Below, one piece after another: positions 44,936 to 55,769 of a stretch of 64,000 nucleotides of DNA; within the stretch, counting starts at the first letter, position 1, and each line of letters starts with the position of its first letter. Source of the stretch: Setomelanomma holmii (taxonomy: Eukaryota; Ascomycota; Dothideomycetes; Pleosporales; Phaeosphaeriaceae); the NCBI GenBank assembly GCA_010015745.1, contig ML978241.1, positions 62,824 to 126,823 on the forward strand. The letters run 5' to 3'. Made by a program: the position numbers and the translations under genes. The notes beneath the pieces are model-generated. The model searched no databases. It saw only the letters and a list, made by a program, of their open reading frames with translations, and was not told the origin of the DNA.

Positions 44936-45340
44936 ATACGCGCATACAGTGATCACCGTTCGGCCTCCTGTGTACCATAGTAGCATTTAGCAATCGGCGT
45001 TCTCAGCTTGTATAAGATAGAGGTATGGTCTGTTCCAGAGTCAGGGCCTCTCCAATCTACAAAATCACGTACATATCGTCCATTCATTATCCCGTCCATC
45101 TCTCCTGATAGTCAAAGTCTCTTTGCAGCTAAGTCCTCTGTTCCGTTCTTGCGCTAGCCCTAGCATGGATTCACGACAAACGGCGTCCCCTTCACTACGG
45201 CCCAATCTTTTTCCTCTCTCTGGAACCTCACGTTTTTGTTCGTAGCGTATTTCATTGTTCCTCTCTGTGCTGTTACTGCCATATACGGAAGAGCTTTCGA
45301 GGCAACCATACTCACACCAGCCAAATACAATACACCGATC

Positions 45341-46367
45341 ATGCGACCCCGGAGTCTCTCGCTATCCCCAGGTCCTCTTCGCGAGCGACATGTCGAGACT
45401 CGCAAACGCGGTCGTTCAAGCTCAGAGTCGCGCGCGTTCTCAAGACTGCGCTCCGTGAGTCGTGGAAGGAGATCGAAGAGACAACGAAGGGCATCTACAC
45501 GACGTAAGAGTCGTAGCGTGGATCTTGAGACTTCAACCTATAGTCTCTCACCACAGCGCCGTACAAGCCGTTCAATTCCCTCACTTCGATCACGCAGTCG
45601 GACTCGCTCGCGGTGCCGCACCAGCCACTCATCTACCTCACTACGATTGCGGAGACGGACTCGCTCTCCATCTCGTTCCCTCGGTATCTTTGACTACAAC
45701 CCAGACTCACTATATGCAATCGTCGAGAACCCCGGCGGTGGGCACATCAATTCTTTCGCGTTACCGCCACGCTCCGAAGAAATCCCTAGAATGATGTCGA
45801 ACGACTTGCGGTGGCGCTTCCAGCGTGGCAACATCATCGGAACACGCTACGTAGAGTTCGCAAACAACCCGCACTGGAAATTCGGTTACAAGTCCAGTAT
45901 CACAACGCGCGGGCCAGTATCTACCAACGCCTACCGACCTCACATCATCTGGGACGTTCACTGTGACTATGTGCTGGCCTGGGTGTGTCGTACACATGGC
46001 GGCAAAGGACTACAAGCCAACCACATACGGCCTGAAGATCGATATCAGTATATAGGCTTGTCGAATGCTGGAGATGGAGTGGACAACGACAGCCCTCACA
46101 AGCAACTGAAGGTCATACAAACCCCAGGATCCCAGCCCTCTAGTGGCAAATCGAAATCGCATGTCTTTTGCTCTGGAATTGGTGAAGTTGCAAGTGCCGA
46201 TGGATTACCGCAGCTTTGGCCAGCTCGAGCCGAGCAGTATGTGGCGCTTGGATGCACTCTGCGAAACGTGTTTGAACCTTTGCACGGCACCATTGGATTC
46301 CTACCTTCAGAAACTTGGTCTGGACCTTCCATCGCTAGACCGGGCTAAGTCGGCGCTGCCTTCATAA
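45341..46367 (+). CDS. RS-rich N-terminus hypothetical protein
   Basis: My model has two exons (45341-46047 and 46136-46367; intron of 88 bp with GTATAT/CCCAG, phase 2) and 312 residues. The first ~115 residues are Arg/Ser-rich ('SRGRRSKRQRRASTRRKSRS'), like RS domains of splicing factors or nuclear proteins. The rest is folded-looking: 'GIFDYNPDSLYAIVENPGGG', 'NNPHWKFGYKSS', 'DVHCDYVLAWVCRTHGGKG', then after the intron 'NRNRMSFALELVKLQVPMDY' and 'LDSYLQKLGLDLPSLDRAKS'. Without the intron the first frame ends at 46348 in less protein-like sequence. I do not recognise the family. See the finding on the same frame continuing beyond the stop at 46365. Confidence 0.6.
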
Positions 46368-46370
46368 GAT

Positions 46371-46856
46371 ATGGCCTACGAGCGGCCTCCACGTCTGCTA
46401 CTGCCGTTTATATTCCCGCCTTTGATGGCTACGCAACCAACAACGGCCCCTGCTGGCAGATCAAACATCAGCTTGTCCGTCGTCACGTCAATCGAGACCA
46501 ATTCGGAGCACCTCACCAGCTTGCTAGAGGTCGACACTGTATCAATGGCTGTCAACACGATGAACGCTCTGGTCTCGTCGTTGGCCACGGAGCCGCAAGA
46601 GCCACGGCAAAATCGTCCAGGATCGACGGAGGTGATGCAGACTCAAGATAGCTAGTCCGAACAGGTTTCAGTTCCATGGCCAATGTTCGACTTCCAGACC
46701 AATGGTGGGGCGGTGCACTTCACCTACAATGCACCTGCCGGGTCAAGTTCGAGTCAGCTGATGTCCAATCAGCCCATGAAGTTCGAGACGGGAGGGGGCA
46801 CTGTACACTTTACGTGCAATGCAGGAAAGGATCAAGCAAGAAGAAGGTCTGAGTAG
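46371..46856 (+). pseudogene. Reading frame with one internal TAG and a duplicated motif
   Basis: Directly after the stop of the RS-rich gene, in the same frame, 46371 (MAYERPPRLLLPF) opens 94 codons to a TAG at 46653-46655. The frame then continues for 66 more codons to 46856. The second part contains a duplicated motif ('FQTNGGAVHFTYNAPAG' and 'FETGGGTVHFTCNAGKD'), which argues that it was once translated. Function unknown. It may be a decayed 3' part of the preceding gene or a separate small gene. Confidence 0.4.
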
Positions 46857-46992
46857 ATTGCATCTCGAGATCATCATGAAGAGCCAGAGAACTTGTACGA
46901 TAGCCAATTCTAATATTGACATGACTTTGTCACTGCGTAAATCATGCATGAGTATATGAGCTTGTCCGAGTTATGCACCGTAATCGTACACG

Positions 46993-48160
46993 ATGTTCCG
47001 ACTAAATTGCATGAGTGCTTCAAATTCCCACCGGCTAAACCCCAACAGATCTGCAAAAGCTGGGGCAACCCCCGCACCTCCGCCTTTGCTACTAATGAAG
47101 CGGGGTCCGGTGGCTATACATGACGGAGTAGTGTACTACGCCAAGAAAGGACTTGGTGACCTCCACATCAAAGCATACAACAGCTGTATTGTGGACCGAC
47201 TAAGACAGCGAACATTGAACACGGGGTTTTGCGCTCGCACCGAAAGCAATCATGCTGTTCCGGAACTCTCTTTTCTGCTTGTTGTCCTAGCAGCCACCGC
47301 CGCCGCGCAGCAAAAAGTCAAAGTCAGAAAGTCAAGCTCCAAGTCCCATCCAAAGATGTCTCCTCGACTGCTTTAGCCCATCAAACTGACGAACACAGTG
47401 CTCTTGGGCGACTCCGTAAACTGAAATAACTTGCTGGCGCCCTCTCATCTAGTCCCAACTCGTCTCCTCTGGTCTCGCATCTTCCGTTAGATTCGTCGGG
47501 TCGATGACGAGTTTGCAATCCACATGCACCAAGCCCTCAGGTTTCGATACAAACCACGAAGGCCACTCTGGACGGTGCGTCTCTCTCACACTCCTAATCT
47601 CCTGAGCCTCAAAAAAGGAAGGGCGGGATGCTAATGTGGTTTGGCTAGGCAGGTGTGTAATATTGCGAAGAATAACATAGCGGGATGGGTCTAAGCAATG
47701 AAAATGGATGTAGTGCAGTTTAAGTTGGGTACGAATGACGTGAACATTGGAAAACGCACCGCCGCATCTATCCTCAACTCGTACACGTCCCTGATAACTG
47801 CGATGAAGGCGGTGAATCCGAAGGTCAAGATCATCGTACACCCCTCTCCCCCTCTCCCGCCTTTCATGGTCGAAGAGATCCTGAATAAGAGAAAAAGGCT
47901 GATTGGTAAACTCATCCCGACGAGTTGGAGCGATGCGAGGATTGAAAGTGTGAAAAGCCAGATTCTAAGGTGGGTAAGTCAGAAGAGTACGAGGTAGAGT
48001 CCGATTGTGATTGCTGACTGCTCTCGCGCGGCTGGGTTTACAAATGCGATGTTGAGGAGTGATGGGGTACATCCTAATGATGCGGGGGATCGGTTTTTTG
48101 CCAAGCAAATCGGACCCGAGATCATTCAGGCGGTCAAAGATATTCGAACTGGGCGTTAGC
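46993..48160 (+). pseudogene. Decayed SGNH/GDSL hydrolase gene
   Basis: All recognisable pieces lie in one frame, separated by stops. A leader-like hydrophobic segment ('LSFLLVVLAATAAAQ') is followed by a TAG, block I 'TNTVLLGDSV' with the nucleophile Ser (about 47395-47418), and stops at TGA 47422 and beyond. Next come block III-like 'FKLGTNDVNIGKRTAAS' (47719 on), 'MKAVNPKVKIIVHPS', TAG 47995-47997, and block V 'RSDGVHPNDAGDRFF' with the catalytic Asp and His (48058-48102). At least five in-frame stops make it non-functional as a whole. The family hydrolyses esters, often on carbohydrates or lipids. Confidence 0.7.
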
Positions 48161-48251
48161 ATGATATGACCCATGATGACATGAAGTGGAACTAGCTGGA
48201 CTGGAGCTGCTTGAAGCGTGTTCAGTGACTAGCTGGTTACAAGACCGGTTT

Positions 48252-48839
48252 TCAAAGTTCCGTTTTCGAAGTATCTTTCCATCTATCCCCAACCCCCCTC
48301 ATCCACTGCACACCCACCAGTTTTAATCCGTACTTCTCCAAGAATTCTTTCGCTCCAAAGCTTCGACGATCCACAAACTCCTCGCCGCCGACATCTGCCT
48401 TTTCGAGCTTTAATCTCTCCGGCTCCCGAAACAGCAGGATTAAATACCGATGAGGCCCGCTCTCGTCTTTCGGGCCGGGCGCGAGATAGGGAGTTAGGGT
48501 GGTTCCTGATGCGAGGATGTTGGATGTGTCGTTAGGACTGATGCTCGTAACAACCCAGTGGCGCCAGTAGGCGAATTTCGGATCATCTGGTGTCGGGGCG
48601 TCTGAATCGATGAGCATGAACGTGAAAGATTGGCCTAGTGCGGGTGGTGTGCTAGAAGATATAGAGACAATAGGTGCCTCTTTGACTTGACTGACGCGTA
48701 CGAAGCTGCCTGCTGACGGTGAGATGTTGGGAAAGGTAATTGTAAGGTCGATTGAGGGCGTAAAAGATTCTGGGATAATCTTGGACGGAAGGAGATTTGC
48801 GCTTTTCAGCGATGTGAGGAGGGTGGTCGTGGCCATCAT
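48252..48839 (-). CDS. Phosphatidylethanolamine-binding protein (PEBP) family
   Basis: A single exon. I chose the internal ATG pair at 48839 (MMATTTLLTSLKSANLLPSK) because PEBP homology starts there; the frame is open to 48914. About 195 residues. The ligand-pocket motifs are 'FMLIDSDAPTPDDPKF', 'YWRHWVV' and 'GPHRYLILLFRE', with the usual conserved Asp-Pro and His residues. PEBP proteins bind phospholipid head groups or act as protease or kinase inhibitors (carboxypeptidase Y inhibitor in yeast); the role here is unknown. No signal peptide from this start. It ends 90 bp from the SGNH pseudogene, tail to tail. Confidence 0.85.
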   Translation of the reverse strand: MMATTTLLTSLKSANLLPSKIIPESFTPSIDLTITFPNISPSAGSFVRVSQVKEAPIVSISSSTPPALGQSFTFMLIDSDAPTPDDPKFAYWRHWVVTSISPNDTSNILASGTTLTPYLAPGPKDESGPHRYLILLFREPERLKLEKADVGGEEFVDRRSFGAKEFLEKYGLKLVGVQWMRGVGDRWKDTSKTEL

Positions 48840-49264
48840 GAACTTGAATCGGAATATATTGCACTCGATGGTGGTGAAGAAAGGTACTTCGAGAATTGAA
48901 GAAGATGTAGTCAATAGACATTACAGAAATCATCAGCTGTTCGGAGCAGTTTTGTAGCGAAATGCTCGTCATGCACCGCATTGGTGGATTAATCGTCTGT
49001 AATCGCTTGGCAACCCGCTTTGAGCTTGGCTTGCGTCGGAGAGATCAAAGGCAGGAAATGCTCGCTACACTGCCTAGGTGCGTTGTTCCTCATAACGCAT
49101 ATTCGCACTTTGATGTTCGAACAAAAAGGTGATGGAAGGACGATGGACGGGCGAATGCAGAGGCATGTTTCAAAACTAAGGCGCACCGTGCACAAACACG
49201 GCCTAGCTCCGTGCCATAGAGCTGACAGCGACTTCCATGTCTCCTGCACTATCCTAGCCTCAAC

Positions 49265-51710
49265 ATGTTCTGCGACCGATGCCAATCATTCTGGAGCGCA
49301 GCCATAGCCAAAGCACAGATCCCGAATGCTGTCGGCAGGTGCGAAGATATCCATTGGGCGACTCATGAAGTCATCCTGCACCGCAGCGTAGCCGCCCTCA
49401 AGCGCTCGTCTGATCTGCAATGTCGAATTTGTCGCATCATTTGTTCTCTACCTACGACATATGAGCATGAAGCGCTTCTCAAAGATCACAATGAAGCGAT
49501 AGATATTGCGCTTAGGATCGATCCGAATCAAGGTCCGCATCCTGTGCTTTTGGCGGAGTTCCGAGAGGGCAAGGGGGATTGCATTCGACTTCCAAAGCGA
49601 ACGGTGGCTTCTTGTGCCGGACTGTTGACCGAAGGTGAAGAAGCTACTTTGAATATCCTTACTTCGAGCTCATGCCAGACCAGATGACCTTGCGCACACT
49701 TTGGTCAGAAGCGCAGATTTGCCCAACGATAACACCGGGTCAGATGGCGCGCTTCAATTGGCATCCTACTGGCTGAGAACGTGTCTTGCAGACCATACGA
49801 ATTGTCGTCCAGTGGCTACGAGCTCGGACCGCCCCTTTGTGCCGACTAGGCTCCTGGACGTCAGCGACGGCAACATTCGCCTCATCGAAACCAGACATGA
49901 GATGAGCGAGGATCATCACGCTCACAAATTCGTTGCTCTCAGTCATTGTTGGGGCCTTATACCAATCATCCGAACACTGAAAGCAAATTACGCAAGCCAT
50001 CGCGAAAGTATCGCTCCAGAAATCCTGTCGAAGACATTCCGCGACGCGGTTTATACGACGCGTAAGCTGGGATATCGCTATATCTGGATTGATTCGCTTT
50101 GCATCATACAAGACGATGACGCTGACTGGTCCAAAGAAGCTGCGACCATGTGCGACGTCTATCAATGCGCCGTTCTCACACTGGCAGCGTCGCACGCACC
50201 CGGTGGTGATGTTGGCTGCTTTGCGAGTCGCGATGGTCTACTCCAGCTACCTTTCCTTGTGGAGGTGCCGGGTCCGTTTCCTGAGGCATCGCCCACTCGA
50301 ATCATGTTCACGTCTTATGGCCGTGTCAATGCCTCGGGTGGGGGCGATCCAGTTTTGTTCAGCCGTGCATGGGTACTACAAGAACAACTGCTTTCTCCAC
50401 GCCTCTTGATGTATGACGAAACGCAGATTCGGTGGGAATGCTTGACTATGCATGGCTCCGAAGGTTCGCCCAAATCTGGTGTTACCAGACACGACACTTA
50501 TCACAAGTCCATCCGTACAGGAATTATGGACAACGAGGAGTTCTTCAATTGTCCCAGAACAGCCACCGAAGAGGAGCAAGGATATAGCTTCTGGGACCGA
50601 ACGAAGCACCAATACTGGTGTGATCTCGTCATGGACTATACTCACCGAGGCATGACGAAGTCGAAAGATCGACTCGTTGCACTCGCTGGCGTTGCCCAGG
50701 CGCTCAGCCAACACACGAAGAATGAGTATCGGGCAGGATTGTGGTCTAAACAGTTCGCAACGGGCTTGCTATGGGGCATACACCACAGCGCCATTTGGCA
50801 GTCAATGAGAAAGTCTGACTCCAGAATCAATGACAAAGTACGCCATGAACAAAATGTAGCTCCAAGCTGGTCCTGGGCCTCCGTCACCATGCCCGTCATG
50901 TCCGAGATTCTTGACCTCGACCGCATTTGTGAGGTCATTAATGTTAGTGTCTCTGGCAGCATAGAGGCGCAATCGGGCATTGCCAGTATACGAGGCCATG
51001 TTCGCCGAGGCTACGTCAATCCTGTCTATTCTCACTACCTCCAGGAAGCAGCAACTTTGCTTCCGCACATGACCTCGCCGCAGCCGAAGGGTCGAAAAGG
51101 GCTTCAGTATCTGTCATTCAAGGGGCGCCTCTTCCACCCCGGTGACTGCTTTCTCTTCTCTGAAACACAGCCTGCGTCAAAGGCGAAGACTGCCTCAGTG
51201 ATCAATGTCTCTAAGAATGGCAACTTCCGGCTCGTCCGAGGTTCATTCATGCCCGACGAGCTCATGGATCCAACAACTGAGATCACCTTCATAGCCATAG
51301 CACAACAACATTACGGCTCGTCGTTGACTTCTTTCCTCCACACCAGTGACGATACCGCACCACTGAAAGTAAACACGCTGGCCCTCGTTCCCACAGGCGA
51401 GCCAGGACAATATCGGCGAGTAGGTCTCGTGATATGGGACGAATGCGCATGGTACGGCTATCTGTGCGGGTACAAACATGATCGCCATCGTCGCAGCTAC
51501 AGGCCAAGGAACTATTCTGAAGATGGCTATCTGCAGCCGGACAGTTGGTGGGACTGGCTGGCCAGGAAGTTGTGGTGGGATGATCTGGAGTTGTATGATA
51601 TTTGTAAGGAAGGCTCTCATCAGCATGATTTTGATAAGGACGCTTTGCCGGACATGGCGAAGTATCATCCTGGGGTGCAAGTAAAAGAGATGACGGTCAC
51701 TATCGTGTGA
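49265..51710 (+). CDS. HET-domain (heterokaryon incompatibility-type) protein
   Basis: My model has two exons (49265-49634 and 49717-51710; intron of 82 bp, phase 1) and 787 residues. The N-terminus 'MFCDRCQSFWSAA' with 'LQCRICRIICSL' is a Cys-pair lead-in common to this class. The HET domain carries 'KFVALSHCWGL', 'LSKTFRDAVYTTRKLGYRY' and 'IWIDSLCIIQDDDADWSKEA', followed by 'RAWVLQEQLLSPRLLMYDE' and 'NVAPSWSWASV'. HET genes trigger cell death on fusion of unlike fungal individuals and have many relatives of unknown role. The splice choice is mine: another frame across 49650-49715 also reads protein-like, so the exact join is uncertain. The rest of the gene is open and looks functional. Confidence 0.85.
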
Positions 51711-51754
51711 GAAGGCTATCCGAATGCCATGTTCTTGTCTATTGCGTTCGACGG

Positions 51755-52577
51755 CTATAGCACCGAGTCTTCTGGAAGCAGCGCATTGCGCCACTTGTAT
51801 GCTGCATTATCGTTCGCCCATTTCAGCAGCGCATCATAATCCACACATTCATGCTCCGAGCCCTCCCCAGGTCCAGCCTCCGTCTTTCCCTCAAGCGTCA
51901 CATCAGCATTGCACATGAGCCCTTGCCGTACGTAATTGAAGCAATGCGCAGAGTGATGCGCGACTTCTTCAGTTAACTCGATGCCTCCATAACCTTGCTG
52001 GAAGTGTTCCGCGAGGTACGACAAACAGTGCAGCTGGTGGAAAACGGAAACCATGTATCCTGGCCCGTCGTTGTGGCGATCGAGGGCGATTTGAAGTGGT
52101 TCTGGAAGATCGTATGATCCCGATGCGGGAGCGCGGATGTAGCCTCGACTCTCTGAGCTGAGTGGGATCCAGTTGTGTAAAGTGTGGAGTGTGGTTGATT
52201 CGTTTAGGAACATGTCTTCTCTTGTGTATTGTGGATCATTGTGGAATGTGTACATCTTTCTTAGCACTGAAGGAAGGTCAGCGCTGCGGTGGTCTAAGAT
52301 CTCTCTTGGTATGCAGGGCTTTCAACGTACATTTGGGTACAGGCGTTCGTCGCAAATGTTTTGTGGGTGTTGTGCGCAGAAGGATGATCAAGTACACAAC
52401 AGCGGACACGAGCGCGATCTCGAAAAGCAGCCGCCAATTCAGCAAGTATTGCGTCCACCCTTTCTTTCTACTCTCGACAGAGGCATGTGAGATGTCGTTG
52501 GGATCTGGCTGGGCAAGGAACGCCTCGGCTTCCTCATCAGCTTCGTGCTTCATCGTGGGTAAGTGGCGAAGCACCAT
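51755..52577 (-). CDS. UstYa-like (DUF3328) membrane protein
   Basis: Two exons (52577-52331 and 52266-51755; intron of 64 bp, phase 1) encode 252 residues; a second Met at 52553 is an alternative start. A single membrane segment ('LLFEIALVSAVVYLIILL') follows a charged N-terminus. The outer domain has the two hallmark motifs HxxHC, 'HQLHCLSYLAEHF' and 'HHSAHCFNYVRQGLMCNAD', plus 'LHNWIPLSSESRGYI'. UstYa-family proteins are copper-type oxidases that cyclise fungal ribosomal peptides (ustiloxin, cyclochlorotine-type pathways), and occur in other clusters too. No precursor peptide with Kex2 repeats or a peptidase partner is visible in the window. It converges with the HET gene (44 bp apart). 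Confidence 0.85.
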
Positions 52578-53662
52578 TCGCCTTGATGCGAAGGAGCACA
52601 GTGTGCGGAAGAAGACGTGAAGAGTCGAAATTCATGATGAGAGACACGACTTCTGATGACTTTAGGCTATCGTGCGACCGCTGTGGAGAGCACGCGACGA
52701 GCGCGACTCAAGTAGATTGAGGAATTGGGCAGAACCACCGGTTAATGTGTTCGCTCTCGCCACACCTGTCCACAACATCAGAGCAATCGTTGCCATTAGT
52801 TACAAATTGATCGCGATTGAAGAAGTCGCATACACCTGAGCACGTTGACCGTGGTCAATTGCTCTTGAGTTTCGATCTGCTGCACTCGGTGTAGTGGAGG
52901 CTTAGCGGGGCAGGATGCGATGAGGAAACAGAAACGCTGCTACGCCGAATGTGATCTAGCTCAATCCGCTTCAACTTGCGAACACGGACTCCAGACTTCA
53001 TTGCAACTCTTCTAGACATCACGAGAGACATCGGCAAAGTGTTCCAGAGCTCAGAAACTACACTTACCAAGCACTATCCCGTCATTCACACACTGTGGTA
53101 GATTGTATTGTCAACCAACGATCGGAGCACAGTATATCCTGCGAACGGCACGATGCGGCCACATCAAGATGCCCGTAGTGAGGCTTTCTGCGATTGCCAT
53201 GAAGTACTCGAAGTTCTTCCGGGTACTACTTGTACCTTGAAATAGCCTCATCCTTCATGCCCAGTCCGGCCACCGACGGGATTTCCTAGCGCCTATCTGG
53301 TCTTTGCACTGCCTCTAAGGCCACCTGCCGATCCCTTGCAAGCCATCTGCGTGCGCAGCAAAATAACCCGCAACATGCCGAAAGGAGTCGAAAAGCTGCA
53401 GCAAATTCATGCTAAACTTTCAGTACCACAAAGAACGTGGCGTAAGTATGAAGTAGGTTTTAGAGGCCCCGCTGTTCGACCCTTAAATGCGGCGCCGAGC
53501 GTGCCGCAAGGCTTACTCGGGTGGTGAAGGTCGTAGTTGCCTGGTACGGCGTAGCTGGGGACGAGAGGAGGTATCTTAACTTTTGTCTTGCACTTCTTCA
53601 TTTTAGTTTCGCTTTTCAATCCGTCGCATAACATTTCTCGTTCGTAGTGCTACAGTTCCACC
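52578..53662. other. Intergenic, nothing recognised
   Basis: About 1.1 kb without supported genes; short frames only. I looked for a UstA-like precursor (signal peptide plus KR-separated repeats) and saw none. Confidence 0.45.
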
Positions 53663-54330
53663 ATGGCCAGTCCAGTCCTCAACCTCACAATCTTCACAAA
53701 GTCCGTGCCGCATGCCCTCCGTGCCATCGCGCTCGCATCCTTCCCGCCCGGTTTCCTGATTCTTCTCATCCAAGGCATCATTGCCGGACGAGTCAACCCC
53801 GCTATTGGCATCCTCCCACTCTTCTTCAGCGCCGCTTTCTCCGCCCTATTGCTCGCCAACGAGAAGAAATGCGGCTGCCAAGCGAGTGGCCTAGCAGGCA
53901 CACCAATCCATCTGGTCTTCGATCTCATCATCGGTGTCGGCTTGCTGGTATGCTTGATCTTGGATTGGGTGTTGATGACACAACAAGGGTCACGAGAGAT
54001 GATTATGCTGGGAACGTATGGGACGAACTTTCTGATCTGCAACTTGTGAGTCGTGATTCCACAATTGATGCAACGTGGGGTACTGATTCTTGTAGCCTGA
54101 TTCATCTTTACTTTGTTGGGGTGCAACTCCAAGACTCCTTGACGCCAGGCCAGAGGTACCCAATGTCGTGCCCGCAATGCCAAAATACGGCGTTCACAGT
54201 GGGAAACATCAAGCTCGCGAACGTGTCCACGGGTCTTCGCGATGGCTATGCTCCGCTTCTTGACAACGAGGGTCGGCCTAGGGTTAGCGTGGACGAGCCA
54301 CAGTCGACTGAAGATGGCGAGATGGTCTGA
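53663..54330 (+). CDS. Four-helix fungal membrane protein of unknown function
   Basis: Two exons (53663-54045 and 54096-54330; intron of 50 bp, GTGAGT/GTAG) encode 205 residues. Four hydrophobic helices are evident ('ALASFPPGFLILLIQGIIAG', 'AIGILPLFFSAAFSALLLAN', 'LVFDLIIGVGLLVCLILDWV', and one rebuilt across the intron, 'YGTNFLICNFLIHLYFVGVQ'). A Cys pair 'KKCGCQ' follows helix 2. The soluble tail contains 'CPQCQNTAF' and ends acidic. I know similar uncharacterised proteins in ascomycetes. The next gene, convergent, is also a membrane protein. Confidence 0.75.
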
Positions 54331-54543
54331 TACATGAGCTTGAAATCGTTGAACAGACAGCCTTGAAGTGCTGGGTGGCGATTGATGAGCTCCGTAAGAT
54401 AACAAACATTCCTTGCGCATTCCGGCGTTCAGGCGTTATGACACTCATCCATACGACCTAATTTTGGAAGATGAAGTAGAGTAAACAAAGATGTCGGCGT
54501 AATATTTGTTCGTATCCCAACGGTGTACTGTGCTCCTTCGTCT

Positions 54544-55568
54544 TCAGAAAGTGAACAGCGGGATCCTCTCAACAATCCAAAAAGTGTAGTACAATGCCGC
54601 GACTCGCTTCGACGGCGTCCCAATCGAGTTCTTGCTCACAGTTGCAATGGCAAAATCCCCAAACCAAAACAACGCACAGCTAAACAGCACCGCAGAAATC
54701 GCAAACGGCATCGAAATCTTGAACAACGAGAATGCGCTCACAACGAGATTGAGCAACGTAGCCAGCCCAGTTAGTCCGATCCACGCAAGCAACACAATAA
54801 ACACAATCGACTTAAAGATGTTTCCAACCTTACCATCTTCCTCCTTGACTATAGTTCACAAATCAGCCCTCGATACACAGCGAGTGATGATGATGGTGAC
54901 TTACGAGGAAACTGGTAGAATGCCCAAACAGAAAATACACCCGTCACCACCATCGGAACACCCCATCCTCCCATCCCATTACTCCATCCCTCACTCTTCA
55001 CCATCAAACGATGTATATGTACCATATCAATCAAAACTCCTAGGACGATTTGCATCCCTGCGAGTATCATCTGTCAGCCTGGCACCTCAGTTCACAAGGT
55101 ACATGTGAACTGCGTCTCTCACGTGACTCTTTGTCACTTGCTTACTCATCGTGGTTGCGTATATAATCGCTCTCTGTAGCTCTCTCAATACAACAACCTT
55201 CTACTTCCTTCATGTCTGCTCTGTCCTCTCACATCTGACATCATCAATGGCTGTGAGCCTCTCGTCCTTGCTAACGTGACGGCCGACAGTATGACAGAAC
55301 CGAGTGACGATAGAGTGACTAGAACAATGTTCCAAGTCGTCTTCTGCAAATTCTGGCATGGGAGTAGAGGGCGGCGGCCCAAGAGGTGACAGAGAATGAC
55401 GTAGAAGGTCAGAGCATGTGAGAGGACCCCGAGGACGCCATAGGGGATTGCGTAGACTTGGATGTGGGACTGGAGGTTCGTGGAGTTTTTTGGTGGGAGG
55501 AAGCGGGGGTTTAGGGCGGGAAGATCTTGGTAGGATGGCGCAAAAGGTTGTATAGGTTAGGTAACCAT
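54544..55568 (-). pseudogene. Multi-pass fungal membrane protein gene, broken by a nonsense codon and a solo LTR
   Basis: On the minus strand: ATG at 55568, MVT, then TAA (55559-55557). The same frame continues with 'PFAPSYQDLPALNPRFLPPK', 'YAIPYGVLGVLSHALTFYVI', 'LCHLLGRRPLLPC' and 'LVTLSSLGSVILSAVTLART'. The LTR at 55240-55072 then interrupts it. After the LTR, 'ILAGMQIVLGVLIDMVHIHR' and 'GVPMVVTGVFSVWAFYQF' follow, then a 56-bp intron (54904-54849, GTAAGT/ATAG) and 'FKSIVFIVLLAWIGLTGL' to the stop at 54544. Leaving out the LTR and one target copy gives exactly 795 nt (265 codons) in one frame apart from the TAA. A TATA box (TATAAATA) lies at 55636-55629. The original protein had about five to six helices and belongs to an uncharacterised fungal family. 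Confidence 0.85.
55072..55240 (+). mobile_element. Solo LTR, 169 bp, with 5-bp target duplication TCATC
   Basis: It begins TGTCAGCCTGG and ends CACATCTGACA, so it has the TG...CA ends and a 5-bp inverted terminus of retroviral-type LTRs. Inside are a TATA box (GTATATAATC) and a downstream CT-rich start region. TCATC directly precedes (55067-55071) and follows (55241-55245) it. No internal retrotransposon sequence remains, so it is a solo LTR left by recombination. It matches the two LTR fragments at 511-732. Confidence 0.95.
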
Positions 55569-55628
55569 GTGGAAGGTTGAATCTGTTAGGGATAGGGAGT
55601 TGAGAAGATGATGTAGATATGGATGCAG

Positions 55629-55636
55629 TATTTATA
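55629..55636 (-). promoter_or_regulatory. TATA box of the broken membrane-protein gene
   Basis: TATAAATA on the minus strand, about 61 bp before the ATG at 55568. Supports that ATG as the original start. Confidence 0.5.
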
Positions 55637-55769
55637 TGATGACTATTGATATAAAGGATTAGGTCAAGGAGGGTTTCTTCAAGCATCTTTCTTCTCCGCA
55701 CAGACTTGCTTGAGGCGCCTTTCCCTGCGCATCGACAGAGGGCGACGCGCCGAAGCCGCCCCATAGCCT

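Noticed and set aside
51755..53662. A ribosomal-peptide (RiPP) gene cluster around the UstYa-like gene
   Set aside because: No precursor with signal peptide and repeated Kex2 sites, and no peptidase or tyrosinase-type partner is visible.
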